The translations under genes were made by a program, and so were the position numbers. A stretch of DNA of 64,000 nt. Origin: Streptomyces achromogenes (GTDB lineage: Bacteria > Actinomycetota > Actinomycetes > Streptomycetales > Streptomycetaceae). Location: positions 8,680,001-8,744,000 of the forward strand of contig NZ_JAUSYH010000001.1 of NCBI RefSeq assembly GCF_030816715.1, written 5' to 3'. The notes below the pieces were generated by a model, which was not told where the DNA came from, made no database searches, and worked only from the letters and a program-made list of their open reading frames with translations. Of this stretch, positions 34,935-43,863 are shown piece by piece; position 1 is the first letter of the stretch, and every line of letters starts with the position of its first letter.

Positions 34935-35414
34935 CTCCTGCCGCGAAGGCGTCACAACAAGCCGGACGCCAGGTCACTCGCAGGGCGCGCGGCCGATCTC
35001 GGATCTCCGGTCCCCGACACACCATGGAGAGGACGACCCCACGTGCGGAACCGCTGGATGAGTGGACTGTGAACGCGACCTGACCCGTGAACGCGCAACG
35101 GCAGTCGGTCGGTGCCCTATGACCGCGGCGTCGGCGGTGCCGTCATCGCTCCCACGCTCCTCTCACCCGCCGCCACACCGCAGTTCATGAAGGATGCGCA
35201 GGGGGCCACAGATCGAGATCGAGGTCGTCACGCACACGGCGGAGGGAGCCCCGCTCTTCCCGCCGCAGGCGAGGAGTCCACGGCCAGATCACCTGGGACC
35301 CGGACTGTCGAGGGCGCCGAGGCCGACGGCGTCGTGGTGCTGCCAACAGCCCACCCGGACAGCCGCGTCGGCACTCCACCATCCGCGGCGCGGCGGGGTG
35401 CCTCGATTCTTCTC
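34935..35414. other. Intergenic, no supported gene
   Basis: 480 nt between the MFS gene and the emfourin stop. Several GC-driven open frames exist on both strands, but none has a start, ribosome site and family signal together. No strong hairpin was seen. Confidence 0.4.
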
Positions 35415-35741
35415 TCACTCCCGCGCGACATGTTCTTTGAGCCACCGCAGCAACGCCGCGAACTCCGGGGACATGTCCGTGTCCGACTGGACGAGGACGG
35501 ACGAGTGGCCGCCCTCCTCGACCGTGATCGAGTAGCTCATGGCATCCGGTGCGCGCCTGCGGGGCTCCGGGTCTCCCGCAGCCGCCGCGGGTGCCGCAGC
35601 CGCCGGAACGGCAGCGGCCACAAGCCGGGACAGCTCGGCCGCAGCACTCTCGGGCAGGGCGTGGCTGTCCACCACGTCCGGCGGGAGGCCGGCGAGGACC
35701 GGTGCCGCCAGTCCGCCGTGCGTCGCCAATGTGACCCTCAT
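35415..35741 (-). CDS. Emfourin-type protease inhibitor
   Basis: A 108-aa protein starting MRVTLATHGGLAAPVLAG and ending with DAMSYSITVEEGGHSSVLV and EFAALLRWLKEHVA. The layout (N-terminal beta-strand with GG, Ala-rich middle, Y-x-I-T-V strand, C-terminal helix) is that of emfourin, the slow tight-binding inhibitor of protealysin-like M4 peptidases. It lies 111 nt downstream of such a peptidase on the same strand, as in other protealysin operons. GAGAGG precedes the ATG. Confidence 0.82.
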   Translation of the reverse strand: MRVTLATHGGLAAPVLAGLPPDVVDSHALPESAAAELSRLVAAAVPAAAAPAAAAGDPEPRRRAPDAMSYSITVEEGGHSSVLVQSDTDMSPEFAALLRWLKEHVARE

Positions 35742-35761
35742 GGCACCTCTCAGCCGTCCGC

Positions 35762-35797
35762 CGTTCCCGCCGTTCCCGCCGTTCCCGCCGTTCCCGC
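35762..35797. repeat. 9-bp tandem repeat between protease and inhibitor genes
   Basis: Four exact copies of CGTTCCCGC followed by a degenerate copy (CGGTTCCGC). They lie in the 111-nt gap of the protease-emfourin operon, so copy number could vary by slippage and alter the distance or RNA structure before the inhibitor's ribosome site. Confidence 0.85.
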
Positions 35798-35852
35798 CGG
35801 TTCCGCTGTACCCGCAGAAGCGCCCGGCGGTCGGCCGCCGGGCGCCTCGACG

Positions 35853-37049
35853 TCAACCTCCGGACGTCACACGTCCCTTGAGCGCGGCCACGTCCCGGCT
35901 CAGCTCCTGCACCTGGGCCGTCAGAGCTCTGATCGCCCCGGTCGCGTCCCCGTTCTGGCCGACCGTGCGATTGAGCCTCCTTGCGAGCCCGGTCGAGACC
36001 CCGGTGATCGAGATGCCGACCTCCTGCCACGCCCCCAGCACGGCCGTCTGTTCGGCGCCGCCGGCCTCGTAGAGCTCTCCGGCCTTCCGGTACGTGGTGT
36101 CCGCGAACTCCTGGAACCGCGTCTCGCTGTTGGATGCCTTGAGAGCCTCGTACCAGATGAGTCCGGGTGCCTCCCACGAGTATCCGCCGATGGTCGCCGC
36201 CGTCAGGTAGAACGCCTTGTTCGGAATGCCGGAGTTGTAGTGCACCGCACCCCAGTCTCCCTCGTAGGTGTCCGGCATGTTCACGTACTTGGACATGTGG
36301 TCCGGTTGGGGATCCTTGCCGAACTTCTCGGTGTTCCACGCATGCCCGGGAGCCTTCATCGACCGCAGTGCGTCGGCCTCGATCTGAGGCGTGAAGACCT
36401 CACGGCCGATCAGCCAGTCCGCTTGCTCGGCTGTCTGACTCAGCGTCCACTGCTCGACCATCGCCCCGAAGACGTCCGACATGGACTCGTTCAGGGCTCC
36501 GGACTGGTTGTGGTATTCGAGCCCCGTGGTGTGCTCGGTCACCCCGTGGCCCAGTTCATGGGCGATCACGGAAATGGAGCCCGTGAGGTCGGAGAAGACG
36601 CGACCGTCCCCGTCCCCGAACACCATTTGGCGCCCGTCCCAGAAGGCATTGGCGAACTCGTGGCCGTAGTGGACGTATCCGTCCAGGCGCATTCCGTGAC
36701 CGTCGATCGAGTTCCGGGCGAACACCCGTTGGAAGAAGTCGCGCGTCTTGCCGAGCATGTCGAATGCCCGGTTGACGGAGACGTCGGCAGACTCCGGTCC
36801 GTCTTCGGACCGCGCCAGAACCGCGAAAGGCAGAGACGTGGTGTTCCGGCAGTCGAAGATCGTCCTACGAGCGTTGCCGGGAGTGGCGACACCGGGGAAG
36901 GCTGCTCGGACCGCTCGTTCACCCCGCAGGTGAGCAGTGGTGAGCATGGTGTTCAGCGCGGCCTGGCGGACCTCGCCGTCATCGCTTTTCAGCAGTCTTT
37001 CGAGCAGATACGGGGGGATCATGCAATGGTGTCGAAATTCGCTGGTCAT
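35853..37049 (-). CDS. Protealysin-like M4 metallopeptidase
   Basis: A 398-aa thermolysin-family protease of the protealysin branch. The short propeptide (FRHHCMIPPYLLERLLKSDD, about residues 4-23) lacks a signal peptide. Catalytic zinc motif HELGH is in VIAHELGHGVTEH, with the third ligand region LNESMSDVFGAMVE and the active-site VHYNSGIPNKAFYL downstream. The last 45 or so residues form an extra coiled-coil tail (TAQVQELSRDVAALKGRV) not needed for the fold. Start MTSEF follows AAGGAG. It probably acts intracellularly or leaves by a non-Sec route, and is kept in check by emfourin. Confidence 0.93.
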   Translation of the reverse strand: MTSEFRHHCMIPPYLLERLLKSDDGEVRQAALNTMLTTAHLRGERAVRAAFPGVATPGNARRTIFDCRNTTSLPFAVLARSEDGPESADVSVNRAFDMLGKTRDFFQRVFARNSIDGHGMRLDGYVHYGHEFANAFWDGRQMVFGDGDGRVFSDLTGSISVIAHELGHGVTEHTTGLEYHNQSGALNESMSDVFGAMVEQWTLSQTAEQADWLIGREVFTPQIEADALRSMKAPGHAWNTEKFGKDPQPDHMSKYVNMPDTYEGDWGAVHYNSGIPNKAFYLTAATIGGYSWEAPGLIWYEALKASNSETRFQEFADTTYRKAGELYEAGGAEQTAVLGAWQEVGISITGVSTGLARRLNRTVGQNGDATGAIRALTAQVQELSRDVAALKGRVTSGG

Positions 37050-37613
37050 CGCTGCACTCCTTGAAACCAGGGGGAGTCTGTTCCCAGCTGCGAGGGTGCC
37101 CAACCCGCACGCGGTCCACGTGCGCCGGACAGGCGTATGTGCCCAGAACCGGCCGTGTACGGCCCGCCGGGCCGGTAATCCATTTCATCCATCGCAGCGT
37201 CATGATGTGAGCTGGCTCACGCGTCCATCATTGCACTTTCCGGGCTCGGCGCCACATGGCGTTTCCCTGGTGCGGAGCGGCCTCAAATGTTGCGCCTTCA
37301 CATAACACGCCCAGGGTCAATTCGCGCCCACCACAAGATTCCAGACTGACCGTCAGCTCCGCGTCGTCGGTAGACCAGCCGCTCGAATCGGGGCGGGGCA
37401 GTCCTTGTTGCCGGCGTTCAGGGGCCAGGCAGAAAGCCGGGTTCCAGTCGGCGCAACTGTTGATCGCTCGCATACCGTCCAGTTCGGGCGGTCGATAAGC
37501 CGATACCCTGTCCCGCCCGTGTCCTTTGGCGGACGCCGCCGGGAATTCTTTCCCGCGGTGATATTCTGAAAAGTGAGGATTGCTCCCCTTGAAACCCGTG
37601 CAGGAGCGATGTC
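37050..37613. other. Upstream region of the CYTH-like and protease genes
   Basis: 564 nt between two divergent genes. No frame has coding-like codon use. Toward the right end lie a 6-bp palindrome CGGGAA-TTCT-TTCCCG (37540-37555), a TATTCT -10-like box at 37562 and a GCAGGAGCG ribosome site for the gene at 37614. Confidence 0.4.
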
Positions 37614-38372
37614 ATGGGCCTGATACCAGCCGAGATCAAAGTCAACATCGAGGGCGATGTGTCCGGTGCGCTGTCGGCTCTCGAGAGTTCGCGGGGTGCG
37701 CTGACCTCGCGCCGGATCTGGTTCGCCGAAGACCGGCGAGGGGCCGCCGAGGGGCGGGTCGCGTTGTTGGACAACGGCGTGATCGTCCGCTTCAGACTGG
37801 GCGGCGCACCGGAGGATCTGACGGTCAAGCTGCGACCGTGCGACCGCGAGCAGTTGGTCGGCCGGTTCTCCGACGCCTTCGAAGCGGGACCCTTCACCTA
37901 CCGTATCGAGGAGGACTGGTCGAGCAACGGCCGCGTGCTGGCGGCCTCTCTGCTGCGCGACTGCCCTCCTGGGACGCTGGGCGACGCGGTGGAGCAGGGA
38001 GCCGATGCCGCAGCGGCGATGGACGCGGTGCAGGACCAGTTCCTGCATGCCTGTGCGCCCTCCGTCCCGCTCGACGGGTTGGTCGCGCTGGGGCCGGTCC
38101 TGTCGACGAAGATCGAGGACGTTCCGCTCGACGACCTGAAGGCCGATCTGGAGGTGTGGTCGGTGACCGGCCTGGAGTTCCTGGAGGTCTCTATCCGGGT
38201 GAAACCCAAGGACGAGGACGACCGGGAGACGTTCACCGCACGGGCCGAGCGCAAGCAGCGGAAACTCCAGGAGGCGGTACGCGAACGCGGGGTGCCCCTC
38301 TCCGAGCACCCCGAGAGCAAGACCCGCCGCGTACTCACCGCCTTGGTGGCGGCCGCCGACCGGCCCGCCTGA
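37614..38372 (+). CDS. CYTH-like domain protein, unknown
   Basis: A 252-aa protein. The first 110 residues resemble the CYTH/triphosphate tunnel fold: EIKVNIEGDV at 7-16, SRRIWFAEDR, then strands VALLDNGVIVRFRLGG and LTVKLRPCDR with alternating charged residues pointing into a barrel. The classic ExExK is reduced to ExKxN, so catalysis is uncertain. A charged C-terminal helix ends it (FTARAERKQRKLQEAVRERG). Possibly binds polyphosphate or triphosphate. Monocistronic. Confidence 0.55.
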   Translation: MGLIPAEIKVNIEGDVSGALSALESSRGALTSRRIWFAEDRRGAAEGRVALLDNGVIVRFRLGGAPEDLTVKLRPCDREQLVGRFSDAFEAGPFTYRIEEDWSSNGRVLAASLLRDCPPGTLGDAVEQGADAAAAMDAVQDQFLHACAPSVPLDGLVALGPVLSTKIEDVPLDDLKADLEVWSVTGLEFLEVSIRVKPKDEDDRETFTARAERKQRKLQEAVRERGVPLSEHPESKTRRVLTALVAAADRPA

Positions 38373-38479
38373 CCCCCCTCCCATCCCACGCGACGCCCAT
38401 GCGGGTGACGTGGCCCCGCAGCACCTCGGGGGTGACGGCCGCGAGCACCGCGGCCGTCGTCTCCGGGGAAGGAATGCCG

Positions 38480-39409
38480 TCACTGGCCTCGCGACCACGC
38501 TTCTCCGGGGCGGGAGAGGAGCGCCGGGTCCGGAAACAACCGCTCGGTGTGTCCGGGCTTCGCACCCGGTAGGTGGACGTCGTCGATCGCGGAGCCGGCG
38601 GGTACCGCGAGGTAGACACCGCCCGGCGCGGAACCCAGCGGGAGGAGAGGCCGGGTGGTGGTTCCGGCGACGAGGCCGAAGGCGGCAGTGGCGCGTGTCG
38701 TCGCTCCGCCCAGGATGTCCGCGGAGGCATGGTCAGGGGCGAGGGGGCGGTCGTCGCGGATCAAGAAGGCCGCTGTCTCCTCCACCGGCCCTCGCAAGTC
38801 GACCGGGAATCCGGCCTGTTCGAGCGCCGCGGCACCGACCATAGTTGCCATGGCCAGCACGAGCCGGGCGGAGGCGACGTGCACGGGGACGACCTCGTTG
38901 TGATCGGCTACCGCCTTCAGGTCGGGCAGCCCCCGGCCCTCGGGCAGCTCGATCCGCGCCCAGAAGACGGGGCGGTTCTCCACGGCGGCGACGGTGAACA
39001 CGGGGCGGGCCGCCGTGCGCAGGCCGGCTTCCCTGGCGAACGCGCGCTCCTGGTGATCCTCGCCCACGAAGACGCGTTCGTCGGCCGCCGAGGCCGGTGT
39101 CCCCTCACGCGCCGTGCCGGCGACTGCCTCGGCGAAGATTTCTGCGCTGTCTTTGGGCCCCCAGTGCAGGAGCGCGTCATCCGTGAAGCGGCCGGGGAAC
39201 GCCGCCCGCAGGGCCGACGCGACCCGCTCTACGGCACCTTCGCCCGATCCGGGGTTGGAAATGACGCCCTTGCGCGCGAGGGGGAAGGGGCCGAGCGTGG
39301 CGAGGACACGCGGCCGCGGCAGCAACGTCAGCGAGCCGTCTGGCTCTTCGCGGACATCCGCGGCGGGGCCGCTGGCATCGTCGCACCGTCCCACTCGCGC
39401 CGGTATCAC
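38480..39409 (-). CDS. Unrecognised 309-aa protein, second gene of an operon
   Basis: Starts at GTG behind GAGGGG, 28 nt after the stop codon of the 764-aa gene, so the two are co-transcribed. It has no signal peptide or membrane helix. Distinct segments are LLPRPRVLATLGPFPLARKG, FTDDALLHWGPKDSAEIFAE, VFWARIELPEGRGLPDLKAV and VHVASARLVLAMATMVGAAA. I do not recognise the family. Even codon bias and good ribosome site make it a real gene. Confidence 0.6.
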   Translation of the reverse strand: MIPARVGRCDDASGPAADVREEPDGSLTLLPRPRVLATLGPFPLARKGVISNPGSGEGAVERVASALRAAFPGRFTDDALLHWGPKDSAEIFAEAVAGTAREGTPASAADERVFVGEDHQERAFAREAGLRTAARPVFTVAAVENRPVFWARIELPEGRGLPDLKAVADHNEVVPVHVASARLVLAMATMVGAAALEQAGFPVDLRGPVEETAAFLIRDDRPLAPDHASADILGGATTRATAAFGLVAGTTTRPLLPLGSAPGGVYLAVPAGSAIDDVHLPGAKPGHTERLFPDPALLSRPGEAWSRGQ

Positions 39410-39437
39410 CGGCCGCCCCTCGCGATCCAGGAACGGC

Positions 39438-41732
39438 TCACTGGATCAGCTCGATGTGCGGATGGTCGGGGGACGCCGGGCAGACGTGCAGTTGCAGATC
39501 GTAGCCTCGGGCGAGGTCGAGCATGGTCGGGTTCCACGGTGCGGGATCGGTGGTGGACAACGTGGAGCCGGCCTGGTCCTCGTCGGGAATCCAGCAGGGA
39601 TTGTGGGAGTTCCATTCGGCCGAGGCGATGGTCAGCAGCGGATCCATCTCGGTGCCGCACGAGGGGCAGAGCCGGGGTACGGGATCGGTGAGGCCCCACC
39701 GGGTCCATCCACCGACCTTCCAGCCGGGAGCAACGGACAGTCTGTCGGTGTAGAACCCATGGTAGAAAGCCTTCGCACGGGGTGTGGCAGAGCCGTCCAG
39801 CGCGGTGCCCGCTGCCTGCCACCTGCGCCAGTCTTCCAGCTGGTGCTGGAGCTCCTTGCTCAGTTCCATGATGTTGGGGTATTCGGTGATCGGCTCAGGC
39901 GCGAGCAGGCACGGCTCCGGCAGGTAGCCGGCGAACTGGATCGCGGGCGGCTCGGGGGGCGTGTCGAGGATGTCGGTGACCGTGGCGGACGACCTCCAGA
40001 ACAGTGCGGTCTCGGGCTGCGCGGGGTGGTCGAAGGGACACCACAGCACTTGGAGCAGGTCTGCCTCGGCCTGCCCGGGCGGGCGCAGCAAGGGGACGTC
40101 GCGTACGTACAACTGGGCCACGGGCAGCATGGCGATCGGGCCCTCGGGCCAGGGGCGGCCGGCCTTGATCCGCTCCTCGAACGCCGGTACCTCGGGCGTG
40201 TACCCGGTCGCCGGGGGATCACCGCCCGGCCGGTTCTCCGATGCTGCCCGGATGCGTCGCTGCTGTCGCACGTCCTCTGGCGAGAGAATCTCGTTCACCT
40301 CGTCCCACTCGTGCGGTCCCTCGCAGCGCGGCCACGGTTCGTCTGCGGGCCACAGCAGCGGCCCGCCGACAGAGCTGTCGTACGGAGTGGGCGACCCGGG
40401 GCGGGGGTGCAGCCGGGTCGCTGTGCGTGCCAGCGGGGCCAGTTGCGGGACGACCGCGGTGACGTCGACCGGCCGTGGCGGGGTGGTGCGGATGCGGAGG
40501 GCAGCGGCGATACTCCCTGCCCGCTCGGCGCACACCGACCTGACCTCGTCCACCAGCGCGGGGTAGTGCTCGCCATACGTTTGCAGTGCATGCCACACCG
40601 CGTCCAGTGCTGCTGTGAGCGGGGCGGGACTGGCGGCGGCGAGCACGGCGGGAAGAGCGAAGTGCGGTTGTGAGATCTGCCCAGGGGCACGCGGCGTGAC
40701 GGCAGGGTGTGCCACCACGACGACCTTGTGCCCTGTGTTCGCGGACGGCGGTGGGAGGTACGGCGTTCGCTCGGGAGGTATGGCTTCGCGTACCGACCTG
40801 TCCGGTACGCGAGGATCGGAGCGCAGGGTCTGCCGCATGAGGTCCGGGTCGTCGAACGGCGGCGGCAGGGGGCGCCTCTCTGTCAACTCGGAGAGTGCCT
40901 GGGCGACCCATGGCACATCGGTCAGGCCCGCAGCCTCGCAGGCTCGCCGCGCGGCCAGCAGTGCCACCGCACGCTGGACCTCGGGACCCACGGCATCGAG
41001 GGCATGCACCAGGTCGCTGTCGAAGCGGAGCAGACCGAGGACGTTGCTCTCGCGGGCACCGCGCAGCCTCTCGCTCGGCAGCCGCCCGCCCCACTCCCAC
41101 TTCTCGTAGTGCAGTCGGCGTTCCTCGGCGGCCCGCTGAGCCCGCTCCTCGGCGGCCCGTTCGAACAGCTGGCGAGTCAGCCGTTCGGCCTCGGCGAGCT
41201 GCTCGGGCGTACGAGCCGTCGCACGCGCGTAGTCGTGCAGGTGCCCGGCCGTCCACGAGGTGTGCCGGATCACGTGGTCCGGGCGGGGTGGGGCAGGCCA
41301 GAACTGCAGCAGGTAGCTGTCCGCCTGGGGCTCCCCGGTCACTCTGGTGGGGAGTTCCCCTCCCTCGTCCATCCCCCGGGCGCAGTACCGGACCCGGTAG
41401 TCGGTCCGCGTGAGACCCAGGTCCCACGCGGCCTCGCCGTCCCACTGCACCAACCTTGTGCGTTCCGACGCGGGGCGGAAGGACACCTCCATCACGTCCT
41501 CCCAGACCGGGTCCAACGCAGGGGCGTCGTCGTGGACTTCCACGACGAATCCGACGTCGCCCGTGTACAGCGCGGTGGACAGGAGGATCACACCCGGGAC
41601 CGCAGCCCCGCACAACCCCCCGTTCTGGCCCGCGAGCGCCTTGGACAGGTCTGGCCTGGGGCTGTCCGGATCGCTCTCGACGTAGATCTGACGGTCATGA
41701 ACATGTACCTCGCCTGCAACCGGCCTACGCAC
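39438..41732 (-). CDS. 764-aa protein with DUF1963 (YwqG)-like C-terminus
   Basis: Starts at GTG behind GAGGGGG (MRRPVAGEVHVHDRQIYVES). Residues 1-160 form a beta-rich domain (GGLCGAAVPGVILLSTALYT, then GFVVEVHDDAPALD, and DSYLLQFWPAP near 140) of a kind seen in some Streptomyces proteins. A charged helical linker follows (QLFERAAEERAQRAAEERRL). From about residue 445 the sequence resembles DUF1963: GGPLLWPADEPWPRC, WKVGGWTRWGLTDPVPRLC, a CPSCG metal-type knuckle near residue 687 and a HVCPASPDHPH tail. Function is unknown. A longer upstream frame is not supported by codon use. Confidence 0.65.
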   Translation of the reverse strand: MRRPVAGEVHVHDRQIYVESDPDSPRPDLSKALAGQNGGLCGAAVPGVILLSTALYTGDVGFVVEVHDDAPALDPVWEDVMEVSFRPASERTRLVQWDGEAAWDLGLTRTDYRVRYCARGMDEGGELPTRVTGEPQADSYLLQFWPAPPRPDHVIRHTSWTAGHLHDYARATARTPEQLAEAERLTRQLFERAAEERAQRAAEERRLHYEKWEWGGRLPSERLRGARESNVLGLLRFDSDLVHALDAVGPEVQRAVALLAARRACEAAGLTDVPWVAQALSELTERRPLPPPFDDPDLMRQTLRSDPRVPDRSVREAIPPERTPYLPPPSANTGHKVVVVAHPAVTPRAPGQISQPHFALPAVLAAASPAPLTAALDAVWHALQTYGEHYPALVDEVRSVCAERAGSIAAALRIRTTPPRPVDVTAVVPQLAPLARTATRLHPRPGSPTPYDSSVGGPLLWPADEPWPRCEGPHEWDEVNEILSPEDVRQQRRIRAASENRPGGDPPATGYTPEVPAFEERIKAGRPWPEGPIAMLPVAQLYVRDVPLLRPPGQAEADLLQVLWCPFDHPAQPETALFWRSSATVTDILDTPPEPPAIQFAGYLPEPCLLAPEPITEYPNIMELSKELQHQLEDWRRWQAAGTALDGSATPRAKAFYHGFYTDRLSVAPGWKVGGWTRWGLTDPVPRLCPSCGTEMDPLLTIASAEWNSHNPCWIPDEDQAGSTLSTTDPAPWNPTMLDLARGYDLQLHVCPASPDHPHIELIQ

Positions 41733-41804
41733 AGCGCCCCCTCGTCTCGGACGGCCTCGGAGCCCTGCGGGGCAGGTCGTCACGTGCCGGTCATCATGCC
41801 GCAG

Positions 41805-42125
41805 GCCACTGACAACACGGCCGAGAGCGTGGCGGGCTCGGTCCGTCTTCCTGCGGACATCCGGGGTCATGCGCGGTGTGACGGTCCGGTGGCCGAGGAT
41901 GCCTCGGCAGCGCACTGCGCGCACCCCCTGGACGTTCTCCTCGCCCGCCCGGGAGATCTTGCGCATTGCGGCGATCTGCTGCAGCACGTGCTCGGGGAAG
42001 TTGAGCGGGGCCCGCAGCAGGTAGTGGGCCTGCGCCTTGTCCCGGGGCATGCCCCCCAGGCATCCTCGCCGATCCCCTGGACGCCGCTGATGTAGACCTT
42101 GCCGCCCGCGAGGACCTGGTCGCTG
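41805..42125 (-). pseudogene. Decayed coding sequence, including tyrosine-recombinase-like tail
   Basis: Three short protein-like stretches on the reverse strand in two frames: GGKVYISGVQGIGEDAWG (about 42055-42110), KAQAHYLLRAPLNFPEHVLQ (about 41970-42040) and RGILGHRTVT with DVRRKTDRARHALGRVV (41805-41915). The last resembles the LGHxxxxxT...Y helix region of phage integrases, but the catalytic Tyr is not evident. No single gene can be reconstructed. Confidence 0.35.
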
Positions 42126-42134
42126 TGGTCGATT

Positions 42135-42746
42135 TCAGTCCGCGGACTCCCAGACGAATCCGTCCGGGTCGGTGAAGGATCCGGCGTCGCCGCCGATCGC
42201 GAGCCGGGACGACCCCGCCCCCTCCGGCGGTACGCCGGCGACCTTGGCCAGACCCCGACGCCCGTACAGCGACAGCTTCACGGGGCTCCCCGAGGCGTCG
42301 AACTCGACATACTTGCTTCCGAAGCTCTTCGCCACCTTGAGGCCGCGCTCGACATAGAACCGCTTGCTCGCGGCCATGTCCGCCACGCCCAGCAGCAGGA
42401 CGATCTCGTCGATCCGCCGGCTGTCCGGCCCGGAGTCCTTCTTCGAGGAGCTCGCGATCTGCCAGACGGTTCCGTCCGGGGCCTGCACGACGCCGCCGTA
42501 ACCCCACAGCGACTTCTTGGCGGGCTTCAGCGAGGTGGCGCCGGCGTCGAGAGCGGTGCCGTAGAGGCCGTCGACGATCGACGGCTGGGACACCACGAGC
42601 GAGACGGTGAACCCTCGGAAGCCGGAGGTCGGTTCCTGCGAGGCCCGCAGGCGCACCTCTTCGCCCAGGCCGAAGCCCTCCGCGTAGAAACGCTCGGCGG
42701 CCACCGGGTCGGCCACTTCCAAGGTGATGAAGTCGATGGAGGTCAT
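42135..42746 (-). CDS. Two-domain VOC (glyoxalase/bleomycin resistance-like) protein
   Basis: A 203-aa protein of two tandem VOC modules: IDFITLEVADPVAAERFYAE at 3-22 with GVVQAPDGTVWQIASS closing the first, and LLLGVADMAASKRFYVERGL at about 122-141 with GSFTDPDGFVWESAD closing the second. VOC proteins bind a metal and handle or sequester small molecules; the substrate is unknown. Start MTSIDF is the natural domain start. The 292-nt gap upstream carries nothing recognised. Confidence 0.88.
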   Translation of the reverse strand: MTSIDFITLEVADPVAAERFYAEGFGLGEEVRLRASQEPTSGFRGFTVSLVVSQPSIVDGLYGTALDAGATSLKPAKKSLWGYGGVVQAPDGTVWQIASSSKKDSGPDSRRIDEIVLLLGVADMAASKRFYVERGLKVAKSFGSKYVEFDASGSPVKLSLYGRRGLAKVAGVPPEGAGSSRLAIGGDAGSFTDPDGFVWESAD

Positions 42747-43038
42747 GCACTTCACGCTAGATGCCGCCGGCGGCCGTTGCTTCTCGAATCCTGACCGATG
42801 TCGTCGGCCGGCTCGCGACACGGGCGGCAGCCCGGCAGCCCGGGCAGGACGGCCACCGCTGCGGTCGGGCTCCCACTCCGGCTCACCTCGACCCATGCCC
42901 GGGCCGTGCCACGCCCGCACAGGGTCGACGCGGCACGCCCGCCAACCGGGCGAGCGGGGCGGGTGTAACGGCATGGTGGGCGGGCCCGAAGGGGCTGCCC
43001 CCGGAGACTGGTGGCTCCGGAGCCAGGCAGGAGAGACC

Positions 43039-43632
43039 ATGGACGAAAGCAGCCGCTCAGGCTCCCAGAGTTCCGTGGCCACCGGCGCGAACCGGGGGAC
43101 CGGCAACCGGGCCGGGGTGCTGAGCACCGCCCTCGCCGGTGTGCTCGCCTTCGCGCTCTCCTCCGGCTCATGGCAGTGGTTCTCCACCTATCTCGGCGTC
43201 ACACTGCTCGCGGTGATCCTCTCCTTCACCCGCCCGCCGACCGCCGCGCCCGGCGCGCGGCGGGAGTATGTGCGGGCCCTGACCGCCTACTCGTTGGTGG
43301 TCGGCCTGTGTGTGGCCCTCGCGGTGGCGCCCGCCATGCAACGGTGGGCCTGGTTCTTCCCGATGCCGGGCACCCGGGCCGAATGCGCCCACCTGGGCAG
43401 ATACGCGGCGCTCCAGGCGCAGGCCGCCTTGGGCGACCTGGGGGGCCACGACAGTGCCGCGCTGGTGTACGCGCAGGGCGACCAGAGTCGGCGCGCTGTC
43501 AACGACTGCCTGGCTTCCACGACGACGCTCTGGCTGCCCGTGTACGCGCTGGGGGCGGCCTTCCTCGCGGCGCTCGGCTCCTGGGCGGTGAGCAGGACCG
43601 GCGGGCTCCGGCGGGCGACACGTCGCGGGTGA
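43039..43632 (+). CDS. Small integral membrane protein, unknown
   Basis: A 197-aa protein with four likely membrane helices: GVLSTALAGVLAFALSS, WFSTYLGVTLLAVILSF, ALTAYSLVVGLCVALAVAPA and WLPVYALGAAFLAALGSWAV. A roughly 60-residue loop with two cysteines (RAECAHLG and NDCLAS) lies between helices three and four, possibly disulfide-linked outside the cell. The start was chosen at MDESSRSG behind GGAGAG; an upstream extension has no helix or bias. No family recognised. Confidence 0.6.
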   Translation: MDESSRSGSQSSVATGANRGTGNRAGVLSTALAGVLAFALSSGSWQWFSTYLGVTLLAVILSFTRPPTAAPGARREYVRALTAYSLVVGLCVALAVAPAMQRWAWFFPMPGTRAECAHLGRYAALQAQAALGDLGGHDSAALVYAQGDQSRRAVNDCLASTTTLWLPVYALGAAFLAALGSWAVSRTGGLRRATRRG

Positions 43633-43863
43633 GTGAGATTCGTCCGGCCGGTCAGGGAGGAGGTCCCGGCAAGGGGCAGTGGGTCAGGCGGACGGCGAGG
43701 GAGCCCTCTGTACCCGGGGGTATGCGTGCGGGTGCGACCATCGGAGGGTCGTGAGGCCGGAGGCAGCCAGCCCTGCCGCTGACTGTCTGCAGCGCGACAA
43801 GTTCTGCGGACTGCCGGTGACCGACGCGCCGTACCCCAAGCACACCAGAGAAAGGCTCCCACG

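Noticed and set aside
35762..35797. Possible CRISPR array
   Set aside because: The units are 9 bp and directly adjacent without spacers. It is a simple tandem repeat.
35112..37064. A 650-codon forward frame over the protease gene
   Set aside because: It is antisense to the M4 protease and the emfourin gene, which have HELGH and other motifs on the reverse strand.
37228..37473. An 81-codon reverse frame between the protease and CYTH-like genes
   Set aside because: Poor third-position GC, a TTA codon, and no ribosome site or family signal.
42724..43038. Longer N-terminus for the membrane protein gene
   Set aside because: The extension is Arg/Gly/Pro-rich without helices, while a good ribosome site lies before the ATG at 43039.
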